In this document: positions 23,401-33,491 of the stretch, piece after piece
Numbering within the stretch: position 1 is the first letter of the stretch
Layout of the letters: every line of letters begins with the position of its first letter
Assembly: GCA_017506865.1 (NCBI GenBank)
Contig: JAFCMP010000521.1
Span: 434,001 to 498,000 of the forward strand
Source of the DNA: Tribonema minus
Taxonomy: Eukaryota > Sar > Xanthophyceae > Tribonematales > Tribonemataceae
DNA length: 64,000 nt
Reading direction: 5' to 3'
Position numbers and translations under genes: made by a program
The notes under the pieces: model-generated
What the model was told of the DNA's origin: nothing
What the model saw: the letters and a program-made list of their open reading frames with translations, nothing else
The model's database searches: none

Positions 23401-25757
23401 GACCGGACTGTGCTACGTGTATCATGGAGCTGCTGCTCTTGTCTGAGGCAACAACCGAACAACGAACAATCTTGTAACCGCCACAACGGTAACAGTCACG
23501 TCACAAGTGACACTCCAACATCCAGCGTCACCGCATCACGCGCACCCCCGTCCGCCGCCGCCGCTGTTGCGCCGCCGCAGTACCACTGGGCCGCGGCGCT
23601 GCTGCTGAGCGCCGGCCTGTGCAAGCGCTACATCGAGTTTGCGCGCCTGTACAACGCGCTGTGCATGGGCGGCGGGCTGGACCAGCTGCCGCTCGACGAA
23701 GCCGGCAAGGCCGCGCTGTGCCGCTGCAAGTACGTCCCCGCCGCTGCAAGTATGTAACTGTCGCTATCTTGCTTTTGGACACGCCTCGCTGATCGTGGCC
23801 GCTCGATGAAGCCGGCAAGGCCGCGCTGTGCCGCTGCAAGTACGTAACCGCCGCTGCAAGTACGTAACTGTCGCTTCTGGACACGTCTCTCGCTGGTCGG
23901 CCCTTGGGGCCACGACGGCGCACGCCGCCGCGACCGCGTAATTGCTGCTTGTGCCGTGCTTATGTCGCGGGAGGGTGCATGGGGACAGCGACATGGCGAC
24001 CGCAACAGCGCGCTCGCGTTGCAGAAGCAGAGCGAAGCCACCGCTGAGTCTTCTTAAAGCAGGTTGCGTGCCGATAGCTTTGGGTGGGTCGCTGTTGCTG
24101 GAGGTCAGGTGCTCAATGCACTTGTCGCCTGGGCGGCGCCGAAAATTTTCATTGGCCCGCTGAAATGGCTGCTGCGCACTTCAGCAGGCTTTTCCTCTGC
24201 ACAGTAGACTGGAACCCTTTCTTTGATGACATTGGTGTTCAAGCAGATGCTGTGGAACGAAGTTGCTGGAAGCCGCGCCTGCCGCCGTGCGTTGCAAGGT
24301 GCCAAGAGACAGTTCATGATGGCAGACGTTATGAATACATGCAAGCTGCAAGGCACCTCTCACTGTTGCTACCCAAGCACGCATGCCAGTCGGGAGCATC
24401 GCTTCTGTTTGATCTGATTGCAGCACATCTTCACACCAGAAGCGCCTGCGCCGCCTCCGCCGCCGCGCTCTCACAGCCGCCGCCTATGAGCGCGCACTGA
24501 ACCGTGACCCCCCTCGCACGCCCCCCCCGCACCCCCAGGAACGACCGCTGCGCGGCGGCGCACCGCGTCGTCGCCGAGCGCGCGGCGTCCGGCGCCGCGC
24601 ACGTCTTCCTCAACTACACGCTGCTGAGCAGCGCCACCGCCGCGGTGATGCCCGCGGCCGCGCACGCGCCCATTTCCGTTGTCAGCTGCCCCATGGGCGT
24701 GTGCGCGCCGCCCGCGGCGGTGATGGATGAGTACACCGTCGAGGCGGCGGCAGCGGCGGCGCCGGGGCTGGCGGCGGCGGCGGCGGCGCCGCCGATCGTG
24801 CCGCAGCTGCCGCGGCAGACGCAGGCGCGGGAGCGCCACGCAGCCTTCGCCGCGGCAGGCCCGGCGTCAGGCGCCGTGGCCCCAATGGCGCAGAGCGCTG
24901 CCAATGTGGTCCACCGATCGCCGCCGTCTGGGCTCACGCACTTCGGAGGCAGCGCCAGCAGCACCGGCAGCCAAGGCAGCGGATACAGCAGTGGAGGCAG
25001 TGGCGGCGGCGGCGCTGCCATTCCTGTCACGTGGAACACTAATCTTTCGGCGCAGGCCGCGTCGGGCCGCAGCGCAGCCGCAGCTGCCGCGGCTGCTGCT
25101 GCTGGGGCTGATTTCGTATCTGCGGACAGCGATTACGCCGCTGCGCGCAACGTGTGGTCCGCCGCGTCGCTGTCTCGCTCCGCTGTGCCCGGCCTGCGAG
25201 GCGAGGACTCGTTCGGCGGCGGCGGCGGCGGCGCAGCTGCCGGCAGCGCCCCCGTCGGCAGCGGCACCGTCGGCGACGCTGCGGCCGCCAGAATCCACGC
25301 GGACTGGTCCGCTGCGGTGATGCACCTGCCACACGGCGCCCCCGCTCCGTACGTTTTCAGCGGCGGCAGCGCCGGCAGCGGCGCGAGCGCGCGGAGCGAC
25401 GAGGAGGAGCTCATGGCGGCGCTCGCGGCGGAGCTGGAGGCGGACGAGCTGAATGACCTGCTGCAGCTCAGCGGTGGCGTGGCTGCGCCGCTGCCGCCGG
25501 AGCTGCAGTGGCAGCAGGCGTGGCAGCAGCAGCAGCAGCAGCGCGTGCCGGAGGAGCCGCTGCACTACGAGCAGCAGCTGCTCGGCGCCTCAAGCTTCGC
25601 CGGCGCTCAGGCGGCGCCCTTCCACCAGCAGCCGCAGCCGCAGCCGCAGCACAATGCCGCGCTGGCGGCGCTGGCGGCGGCCAGCCCGGCGCTGAGCGAC
25701 ATGGACCTGGCGACGGTGCTGCTCTCCGACAACTGGCTCGCTGACGAGTGCCTGTGA
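11874..25757 (+). CDS. Fungal-type Zn(II)2Cys6 transcription factor, paralogue A
   Basis: Exons: 11874-12008, 12940-13044, 13554-14044, 14428-14601, 15675-15828, 18865-18998, 19522-19598, 20101-20171, 20583-20738, 21785-21970, 22678-22764, 23581-23729, 24539-25757. All phases agree and give 1045 codons plus stop. Residues 48-76 form a CX2CX6CX7CX2CX6C binuclear zinc cluster (C48, C51, C58, C66, C69, C76) with basic residues between C2 and C3, the DNA-binding fold of Gal4-type regulators. A basic linker (KRPS) leads to a middle region (LSPSSATGLLGLREHHFLAAF, LWTAISFGAMVQG, MLEDFNK) that resembles the fungal regulatory middle domain. Conserved helical blocks include EEGGCITAPQ, RLGQ, HLLDGDE, PWRHN and WAAALLLSAGL. 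The tail is Ala/Ser/Gly/Gln-rich with an acidic-hydrophobic motif (EELMAALAAELEADELNDLL) that could activate transcription. Expected to be nuclear; target genes unknown. The exon 4 to 7 path is supported by alignment to B and C. The large intron 5 holds foreign sequence. Confidence 0.82.
15200..15520 (+). repeat. Echo of gene A exon 5 with telomere-like repeats
   Basis: A ~265-bp tandem duplication copies the acceptor and first 44 bp of exon 5 (echo 15404-15447, true exon 15675). Each unit carries CCCTAA-type repeats (15227-15250; 15447-15464 and 15479-15505) followed by GAAAGTCGGTGCTCTCACAG or a near copy. The echo is interrupted directly by the telomere-like repeat at 15447. Confidence 0.8.
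16335..17795 (-). pseudogene. Inverted pair of unrecognised coding fragments in intron 5 of gene A
   Basis: A minus-strand coding-like sequence runs from about 17795 to 16873, with an Ala-rich interval near 17500-17700. It includes segments such as HAFAYDPHAIYDLQEE, GAYTLLSGRYVRGYRAG, KSAHSILW, KELILEHSYQRTAPACLSC and NITLANAHLEAPLMD. Parts of it are repeated in opposite orientation on the plus strand at 16345-16435 (DCELYGSEGAHTLLSG) and 16625-16870 (ITLVNAHLEAPPMDLTW). The two arms meet near 16885. No single frame stays open across either copy. I do not recognise the family; a degraded mobile-element or host gene caught in a palindromic duplication are both possible. It is absent from the homologous introns of B and C. 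Confidence 0.5.
18105..18555 (+). repeat. Three-copy tandem repeat with TTGAAGTT motifs
   Basis: Units of about 143 and 159 bp begin at GAATCCCTTGACAG-type sequence (18114, 18257, 18416). Each contains ATGAAGTTG, CCAGTTGAAGT, and ACTTCACCTTGAA. Copies differ by scattered substitutions. They sit inside intron 5 of gene A. Confidence 0.85.
20995..21520 (+). repeat. Decaying 3' echoes of gene A exon 9
   Basis: Degenerate copies of the end of exon 9 and its donor (GCCTCGGCCAG|GTGAG at 20738/20739) are seen ending near 21050 (CATCGGCCAGGTGACG), 21362 (CGCCTCAGCCAGGTG) and 21500 (CGCCTCGGAGAGGCG). Each is preceded by sequence resembling CTGCTGGTCGTCATGGGC. Divergence makes the outer limits approximate. 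Confidence 0.65.
23730..23890 (+). repeat. 3' echoes of gene A exon 12 and its donor
   Basis: The exon end CCGCTGCAA|GTACGT (23729/23730) recurs within the next 140 bp as GCCGCTGCAAGTATGTAACT, then as a longer copy of the exon end at 23796-23842 (GAAGCCGGCAAGGCCGCGCT), then as another GCTGCAAGTACGTAACTG. The result is a cluster of four near-identical donor sites. Confidence 0.8.
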
Positions 25758-26416
25758 CGTGCAGCGCACGGAGGCACCTCCACAGGCAGCGCAGGACCTG
25801 GCCGCTCGGTACAGTGTACCGGCACGCTGCGCGCTGCGGGCCTCCGGCGCACATAATTGCCGACGATCAAGTAGAGAAAGGTTTAGCCCGGAGAGCGAGT
25901 ATGCGAGAAAGCATGTAGGTGAGAGCGTCATAAGCTCAGGGTAGACGCGCCCCCCCCCCCCCCCCCATCGGCGCCGCAGCAGAGCGAGGGGTGCGACTCA
26001 GAGTGCGACTCATGGTGGACTCATTATTCGCTGAGGAAGCACGTGTGTGTGAGTCGCGATCGCCGCGCCCGCACTGCGCCGCGGAGCGCGCAATGTGCGC
26101 GCCACGTGCAGGCGCCGACAGGGAGCGGCCCTGGATGCACGGATGCGCCCTAGGTTCATCGTAGTTGAAGTGCGCACAAAGTTGAAGTGCACACGCACCG
26201 CACTGCGCCTGGCACAGTCAGGCCACGCGGTTGATAATGTTCCGCATCGGAGAGTGGCGGCGCACTGCCGCAGCGGTGGCGGCGCGCCGTGACGCACGCG
26301 TCGCGGGCAGGGGCGCATGGGTCAGCGCCGCCACACGCGAGCGTGCTGGTGCATTTTTTCTTCCGGCACGGGAGGACGGGTGATGCCCGTGCCGCGTCCT
26401 GCATGACGCACATGCG

Positions 26417-28285
26417 ATGCGCCGTGTGCCTTTGCGCAAAGCTGAAAAGGGTTCGAATGTGTCAGCGCTCGACCGAAGGCCGCGCAGCGCACGGCCGCCA
26501 ACGGCGCCGCCCTGCCGCGCCCTCGAACGCAGCACGCGCCGCCTTTTTGGCGTGCTGCGGCGCGCTCAGTTCATGGCAGCTCCGTGTCGCAGCGGGACAG
26601 AGCGGCGGCGTTCTCCGCTCAAGTCCGTAGGTGCTGATTTTCTACTTTCATTCTTCTCTGAGAGGATTGCTTGGGGGGGAAGTGGGTACAGCCCCCCAGG
26701 CGTCTCGCCACGCACTGTATCAAAGCCCCTTGTTTGTAGAGAGTCCTTGAAAGGCAGGCTGCTTGCTGCTGCTGGCCGCTGCAGCACCGCGGCAGCGGCA
26801 GCGCAGCGGGCGCGCCTGGTTCACTGCGTGGCAGTCTTGGCTGCGGTGGTAGTGTGCGTGCTGCTCCGCAGGTTTGCGGGATGCCGCGCTACTGCTGGCA
26901 ATGTAAGAAGTTGTTTTGCATCGACATGCTTGACCACTTTCCTCGTGTCGTGTGCATGGCACACGTTTGTTTGCACGTCAGCTTGCAGGGTAATCGCCAA
27001 GCTGGGCTGGGACGTCACGGCCGTTTGTTGGCATGCCATCGTGTGCACTGGTCAGTCTTGCCAGCAGATGCATGGGTTGCTTCAGTGTTCATGGTTGACT
27101 GCTACTGAGATGGCACCCTACGATTACAGTTCGAGTGGATGCCCATTGGAAGAACCTAGAGCGCATCTGCATCACATGTTCTCTGTTGCCAAACAGTATA
27201 CAGGTGCAGATGTGCAGGATCAATATGCAGGCTCCAATGTGCGCACCTGCTACAGGCAACACCGCCACAGCTTTCTTAGGCGCAACATGACAATCAAAGT
27301 TCAAGTTCAACACAGACATCATGTTGGGGGGAACACGTTTTTCACACACGACATGCATCCCTCACAGCCAACGCGAAAGCTGCGCAGCAAACAGCAGACG
27401 TTGCAAGCGTCATCATTACTTCCTCCAGTGTACAACAGCGCACTCGTGAGAGCACTGCGAGAGCCCGATACATGCCAACATCACACCGTGCAGAGCAACA
27501 CCCCACGAACTCCCCGGAAGGGCGCAAGAGTGACTTCTCGACTCCCAGGCTGCTCGATCCTTTCAGCAAAGGAAACCATCAACACAGTACTTCAAATGCC
27601 TGCTGCGGCGTGCGCACTGCCGGCCCCCGAGTGTCATGCGCCAGCGATCCCCAAACACGCCCCCGGGCACGCAGCTCATTGGCGGAACGGCCCGCTGACT
27701 AAAGTTTACAGCAGCTCTAAAAGCACACTAGGAAAACACGACCAACACAATCACACTACAGTACTGCTACTGCAAGCCTCCAGCTCGCGCAAGCATGGCC
27801 GCCGCGCTCGCAAGCTGCAGACCTGCCAGTCCTCATTCCGCCACACGCGTAGCTGCCCTTACTTAGCTGCCCTGCCTCTAATGTACACGACCGAAACCCC
27901 TATCGGGCCAGCGCAAGCCGCGCCGCCCGTAAAGCAACGGTCTAAAAGGAAGGCGCCCCGCCGTCAGCACACCATCAACCGCTGGGTGCGGGGCTCAAGT
28001 GCGTCCGACTTCACAACTTCAACATGGAGCGTCTTCTACCGCGCAAGACTCATCGCGATGGCAGCGCCGCATGCTGCCCGAAACGCGGAATCGGTGGCCC
28101 GCCAACAGCCGCTAGAGCGCCAGCCGAAGAGCGCGACGCACGCCGCCATCCCCCCGCTGAGATCGCGCCGAAAGCGCACAAGGGGTGTGTGTGTGCGCAT
28201 GTGTCAGGAGGGGGGGGCGGGGGACAGAGGGGGGCTCCGCAGGCGCCCCCCTGCCCCCCTCCCCCCCCCCCCCCCAAAGCTTTAA
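26417..28285 (+). CDS. 622-codon orphan open reading frame
   Basis: An uninterrupted frame from ATG 26417 to TAA 28283-28285 fills the convergent interval between genes A and B. It overlaps the stop codon of B by a few bases. Base composition here is nearer 55-58% GC, so a chance frame of this length would be very unlikely. The other five frames are broken every few dozen codons. Yet the translation looks unusual: rich in Cys, His, Ser, Arg and Gln, with one hydrophobic stretch (about residues 132-165) and no recognised domain. Third-position bases are not GC-biased as in the neighbouring genes. It even reads through a TTCAAGTTCAA motif typical of introns here. Either an orphan gene or a statistical oddity. 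Confidence 0.3.
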   Translation: MRRVPLRKAEKGSNVSALDRRPRSARPPTAPPCRALERSTRRLFGVLRRAQFMAAPCRSGTERRRSPLKSVGADFLLSFFSERIAWGGSGYSPPGVSPRTVSKPLVCRESLKGRLLAAAGRCSTAAAAAQRARLVHCVAVLAAVVVCVLLRRFAGCRATAGNVRSCFASTCLTTFLVSCAWHTFVCTSACRVIAKLGWDVTAVCWHAIVCTGQSCQQMHGLLQCSWLTATEMAPYDYSSSGCPLEEPRAHLHHMFSVAKQYTGADVQDQYAGSNVRTCYRQHRHSFLRRNMTIKVQVQHRHHVGGNTFFTHDMHPSQPTRKLRSKQQTLQASSLLPPVYNSALVRALREPDTCQHHTVQSNTPRTPRKGARVTSRLPGCSILSAKETINTVLQMPAAACALPAPECHAPAIPKHAPGHAAHWRNGPLTKVYSSSKSTLGKHDQHNHTTVLLLQASSSRKHGRRARKLQTCQSSFRHTRSCPYLAALPLMYTTETPIGPAQAAPPVKQRSKRKAPRRQHTINRWVRGSSASDFTTSTWSVFYRARLIAMAAPHAARNAESVARQQPLERQPKSATHAAIPPLRSRRKRTRGVCVRMCQEGGAGDRGGLRRRPPAPLPPPPPKL

Positions 28286-31200
28286 AAGCCGGATGCAAAC
28301 ATCATCGAGTCGTCGCCGTCCTCCCCGCCAAACTCTGCCGCCAGCGCCATCAGCAGGTCCTCGTCGGCGCCCGCCTGCAGCAGCGAGTCGCCGCGGACCA
28401 GCAGCTCGCCGCCGCCAGCGCCGCTCAGCAGCAGGTCGCCGCCGCCGCCGCTGCTGCCCAGCGAGCCCATGCGGCTCAACAGGCCGTCGCGCAGCAGCGC
28501 CTCCACGTCCATGTCGTCGCCGCCGCCGCCGCCGCCGCCGCCGCTGCTGCTGTCGCCGATCAGCGCGCTGCTGCCGCCGCCGCCGCCGCCGCTGCTGCTG
28601 CTGCCGCTCACGACGTGCAGCTGCCGCGCGCCGAAGATGCCGCCGTCGAGCGGCGCCACCGCCGCGGCGGCGCTGGCGGCAGCGGCATCGCCGGCCTTGA
28701 ACTCCCCAAAGTCGGCGGCCCCACATGCCGCTGGCCCGCCCGAGAAAGAGAAGTACGCGCCGCCCGCCGCCTCCGCTGCCGCGGCCGGCGCCAGCTCAAT
28801 AGCTCCAGCGCCCAGCAGCCGCATCTGCTCCTCCGCGGTGAGCGAGCGCGGCAGGAAGGGTCGCAGCTCCGTGCCGCCGCCGCCGCCGCTGCCGCCACCG
28901 CTGTTGCCGCCGCCGCTGCTGCCGCCGGCCGCGCTGTCAGCGCCGCTGATCACTGCCGGCGCCGCTGCGGGCGCCATCGGCGCGACCGCAGCAGGCGCGC
29001 CTAAAGGCAGCGGCTGTGGCGGCGGCGCTGCCGCAGGCGCGGGCGTGCCAAACGCGGCAGCCGCGAAAGAGATGCGCGCCGGCGCCGGCGCCGCTGCCGC
29101 TGGCCCCGCCGCCGCCGTCTCCGGCAGGCGGCTGCACCGCGTGCGCACCACCCCGTCCGGCGGCGGCAGCGGCACCGGCGGCGCGCGCCGCGGCGACGTC
29201 GACAGCGTGAGCAGGTGCGAGTGCGTCATGCTGGCGGCGGCGGCGCCGACGCCGGGCGAGTTCCAGAGCGTGTTGCGCACAAAGATGCGCGCGCCGCCGC
29301 TCGTGAGGTTGTCGGCGACGGCGCGGTGCACGCCGGCGCAGCAAAATTGCCTGCGGCGGCGGCAGCGGCGGCAGCGCGGACGGCGGGGGTGCGCAGCTCG
29401 TGAGACGATGCGTGTGTGGCGGCGACGCTGTGAGAGAGAGGTCGCGAAACGCAACGTGTGCTGTTCACTGGAGGTGGCGGCGCGCGGAGCTGTGCGGCAG
29501 GGCATTGAGTTAAGCGCGCGTATGGACTGCGCGTTGTGTGTGTCTTCCTCGAAAGCGGCGTGCCCCCGCCATGATGCTGACACACACGGAACATCCGCGC
29601 AGAGTCCTTTCTGGCACCCCCCGGAGCACTGACAATTTGCGCTTCGCGGCCCCCAGCACACTGGCGAGAGGGCTCAACGCCTCGGGTGAAAACATCAAAG
29701 CTCATTTCCCCCTGTACTGCGCTAGACTTGCATTTCCTCAGCCCTCGCTACTCACAGACACGGGCATGGGGTCGCGCCGATCAACTTCGGGTAAAAACTT
29801 CAACTTTGATTACAAACTTCAACTTCCACATGGCGGCGCGCCCCGCGCCGTCCTCGGGAAGCCTGCTGCGGCCGCCGTCGAGCCCGAGGCCGTCGTAGAG
29901 ACACAGATCAACTGCAGGTACAAACTTCAACTTTGAGGGCGCCTGAGCACCTTTAAGTACACACTTCAACCTGGCACAATCTTCAACTTCAACTTACGGG
30001 CACTGGCACATGGCGGCGCGCCCCACGTCGTCCTCGGGGAGCCTGCTGTGGCCGCCGTCGAGCCCGAGGCCGTTGTAGAGGCGTGTCAGCTCGTCCAGCT
30101 CATCGCGCATGCCAGCGCTCAGCAGCAGCGCCGCGCAGAAGTGCGCCGTGTGCGGCCACACGGGGAAGCGCAGCAGGCCGGGCGCCTCGCGCACGAGGCG
30201 CAGCATGTGGCGCAGCCCCTCCTGGGCGCCCTCCTGCGTGAACGGGGACGCGGGGGGGGGGAGGGGGGCGGCGGCGCGCATCTGAGCAGCAGGCGGTGCC
30301 AGCACGAGTGCGCTGCACATGTCTCAGTAGCTGTTGCGACGTTGGGGCGCTTTCCTGTGAATAGGCCGGCCGGGGTTGGGGACAAATAGGGGGCGCCATC
30401 GTGATGCGCCTGGGCAGGTATGTTGTCAGCGCGCGTGCTCTTAAAGGTGAACTCTACATGCATCACTTCATGCATAACAAAGCAGCGTCGCCAAGTCCAC
30501 GCAGCGCACGCTCGCCACTGCCCGATGCGCGCCACCTGCAGCGACAGCAGCGGCGGCGGCGGCAGCGGCGGCAGCAACAGCAGCGCCGGCGGCGGCAGCA
30601 GCAGCAGAAGCAGCAGCAGCAGCGGCGCCAGCGGCAGCGGCAGCGGCAACGATGGCAAGAACACCAGCGGCGGCGGCAACAACAGCAGCAGCGGCGGCGG
30701 CAGCAGCGGCGGCAGCAGCGGCGGCTCACCTCGTCGCGCGCGAGCAGCCGCAGGAAGATGGCGTCAGTGATGAGCATGAGCTGGTTGAAGCCGGGGCGCA
30801 GCAGGTACTCCTGGCCGAGGCTGCGCATGACGCGCTCCAGGACGCGCAGCACGCGCGCGCCCGCGGCGCGCAGCAGCGCGCGCGCCGGCGGCGTCGTGCT
30901 CTGCTGCGACAGCTGCATCACCTGGGGGGTTGGGGGAGGGGGGGGGGGGGAGGGGGGGGAGGGGACCTTGAGGTGGGGTCTGTGCTCTGTGTGTGTGAGA
31001 GTGCGTGTGTGAGTGTGCCGGGGCCTTGAATTACGCACCTCTCCTCTTCGCCCGGCCCTTAGCCACAGCCGCTGGCTTCTTGATGATAACATCAGGCATT
31101 TTGCAGTACTTCGGGTTGATGTGAACCACCCTGCGGTCACGTGCTGAGCGGCACGTCGCTTGCTGCCTTTCGCGGCGCTCGTGTGCAGCGCTACCCGCCC

Positions 31201-33424
31201 TCCACAAGCACCCCGTGGGCGCAACACTCAGCTGCAGCATCACCTCTCCTGCGCTAGCGCTCGACGCAGCACTCGTGCCGATGCCAACCGCAACCGCTGC
31301 TTCAACCCCAGCCGACCCGTACCAGCTTCCTCGTGCACCACATGCTTGGAGGGAAGCGTCCCCGTCCCAATTGCCCGTGCTCTACTGCAACAACAACTCC
31401 ATCATCAACTTCAACACGAACTTTGATTTTGATTCAGCAGGCCTCTCACTAACCTGGACCACGCGGAGGTCGATGCTCAGCACGACCGGCAGCAGGATGG
31501 TCTTGCCCTTGGTGGCAGCGCTCACCAGCGCGTCGACGCCGCCCGTCTCCGGCTGCGCGAGCGCCGTTAGCGCGGATGCACAAATGTTGTGCCTCACCAT
31601 TTGGCGCGCCTGGGGCAGCAGCGGCAGCGGCGGCGGCGGAGTGTCACACGTGAATTTGAAGTTATTCAGCTGCGCGAGCGCTGTGAGCGCGGATGTTATG
31701 CCGAGCCATCTGGCGGGCCTGGAGGGTGTTGAGCGCGCGGCATGACGGCGGCGTCACATGTGAACTTGAAGCTAGTGCTGCGGTGGGGGGGGGGGATTTG
31801 GTTGCACGAGCGCCATGAGCGCAAACGCGACAATGGCGCGGCGCGCACCCTCTGGCGGTCGGGAAAGGTTGAGCATGCAGCGGTCGCAACGCATCGTGCC
31901 GCATCGTGCGTGAAGGTGAAGGTACTGATGTGGCACGTGGCAGTAGGTATGTTACCACTGCGTAATCACGCTACCACGAAAGCACGGAGAAGGGCATGAT
32001 GAGAGCACGGCAGCTCCTCGAGCGAGCCATCGGGGCATGATAGCGTGACATCTGGCCTGCGTGAGGGCGGTACGTGACGGCGCGGTGAGGTCGGCGACGC
32101 ATGCTCTCAGCGGCTGCGGAGCGCTGGTGTGGCAGCGGCGTCACATGCGACACCTGGACTGCGCGCACACAGCGCGAGGCATCCAATTGAGCGAACGATG
32201 GAAACGGCGAGAGCGCGCTTTGGCAGTCCGCAGTGAAGTACGCGCACAGCTGCGTCTGCACCGCGAGGCCTCCGTGCATGCACATAAATGCCGCCGGCGC
32301 TCGGCCACGACGGCGCCGCCGCCGCTCCGCAGCATGTTACCTGCGCACGGCGGCGACGTGCACCAACACGTGACAGCACGACTCTCGATGCGTGCAACAG
32401 CGCTCACAAGAACGCCCGCTGCGCGCTCGGCGCAGCGTCCGCCGGTGCGCGCGTCAGAGCGCGCCGCTGCAGCTCCACGCTGCAGACCGCGGCGATCATA
32501 GAGGGGCAATCACAGAAGTAACGCTGCAGACTGCAGCGATCGCAGACGCGCCGCCTGCGGCGCCACGCTGCTGACTGGAGCGACCGTATGCTTCAAGATG
32601 TTATACTGCAAGTACTTGAGGTATGACAACTGCTGCGGTGTGCGCATCGCGCACTAGGGATGAGTACTGACCTGTGGACCGCGGATGCAGCCGCCCTCCT
32701 CCACCACCGCCTGCAGCTCGTCGGGGCTGCGGCAAAAAAGAGCGGCGGGGGGGCTCGCGGTAAGGCGTCCGTCTGCTGCGGAACGACATGCACATGCACA
32801 CGAGCGCGATGCACGGCGAGCCTCGTGACGAACGCGCGCAGGGCGCACAGGGAGCGTTGACACGCCGCCGCTGCGTGCGCACGCCCCTACATACATGTAC
32901 ATACGCATGCACACAGCGTACGGCGCAGCACTCACAAAGTATATGTACATGGAAGTAGATGAATGTATACAGAGTGCGCACAGTGTGCAGCGCAGTACTC
33001 ACGAAGTATACCTACAAGTACACGAATTGATACTAGTATGCACACGCCAGCAGCTCAGTCGCAGGGCCCGAGGCGCGCGCCGTTGCCTGCCGTCGGCGCC
33101 TGCACAGCGGGAGGCCTCGGTCTACAGCAGATGCTGAGGGAGCGCTGACGCACCCGCACAGCTTGGCGTTCGAGACTCATGTGCAAGCATCGTCACCACA
33201 CACAACCAAGCCGGGATGCGAGAATGACCCCTGCTGAGCACGTGAAGAGTTCCGGCGCTTCTCGAGAGAGGTCCGGTGCATCTGAGAGGGCGGACACCGC
33301 GCGCGCGCACCTGTACGACGGGAGGCCCTCGATGGTCGGCACGAAGCACGCGACCACCGTGCCCGGCGACGAGTCGCGGCCCTCGCGCAGCGCGTCCTCG
33401 TCCAGCCTGCGCGCGAGCAGCAGC

Positions 33425-33491
<67 letters not shown>

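Noticed and set aside
28469-29632. 387-codon plus-strand frame opposite the last exon of gene B
   Set aside because: It is the antisense shadow of a GC-rich Gly/Ala-coding exon. The minus strand continues in phase with the gene B model and aligns with A and C.
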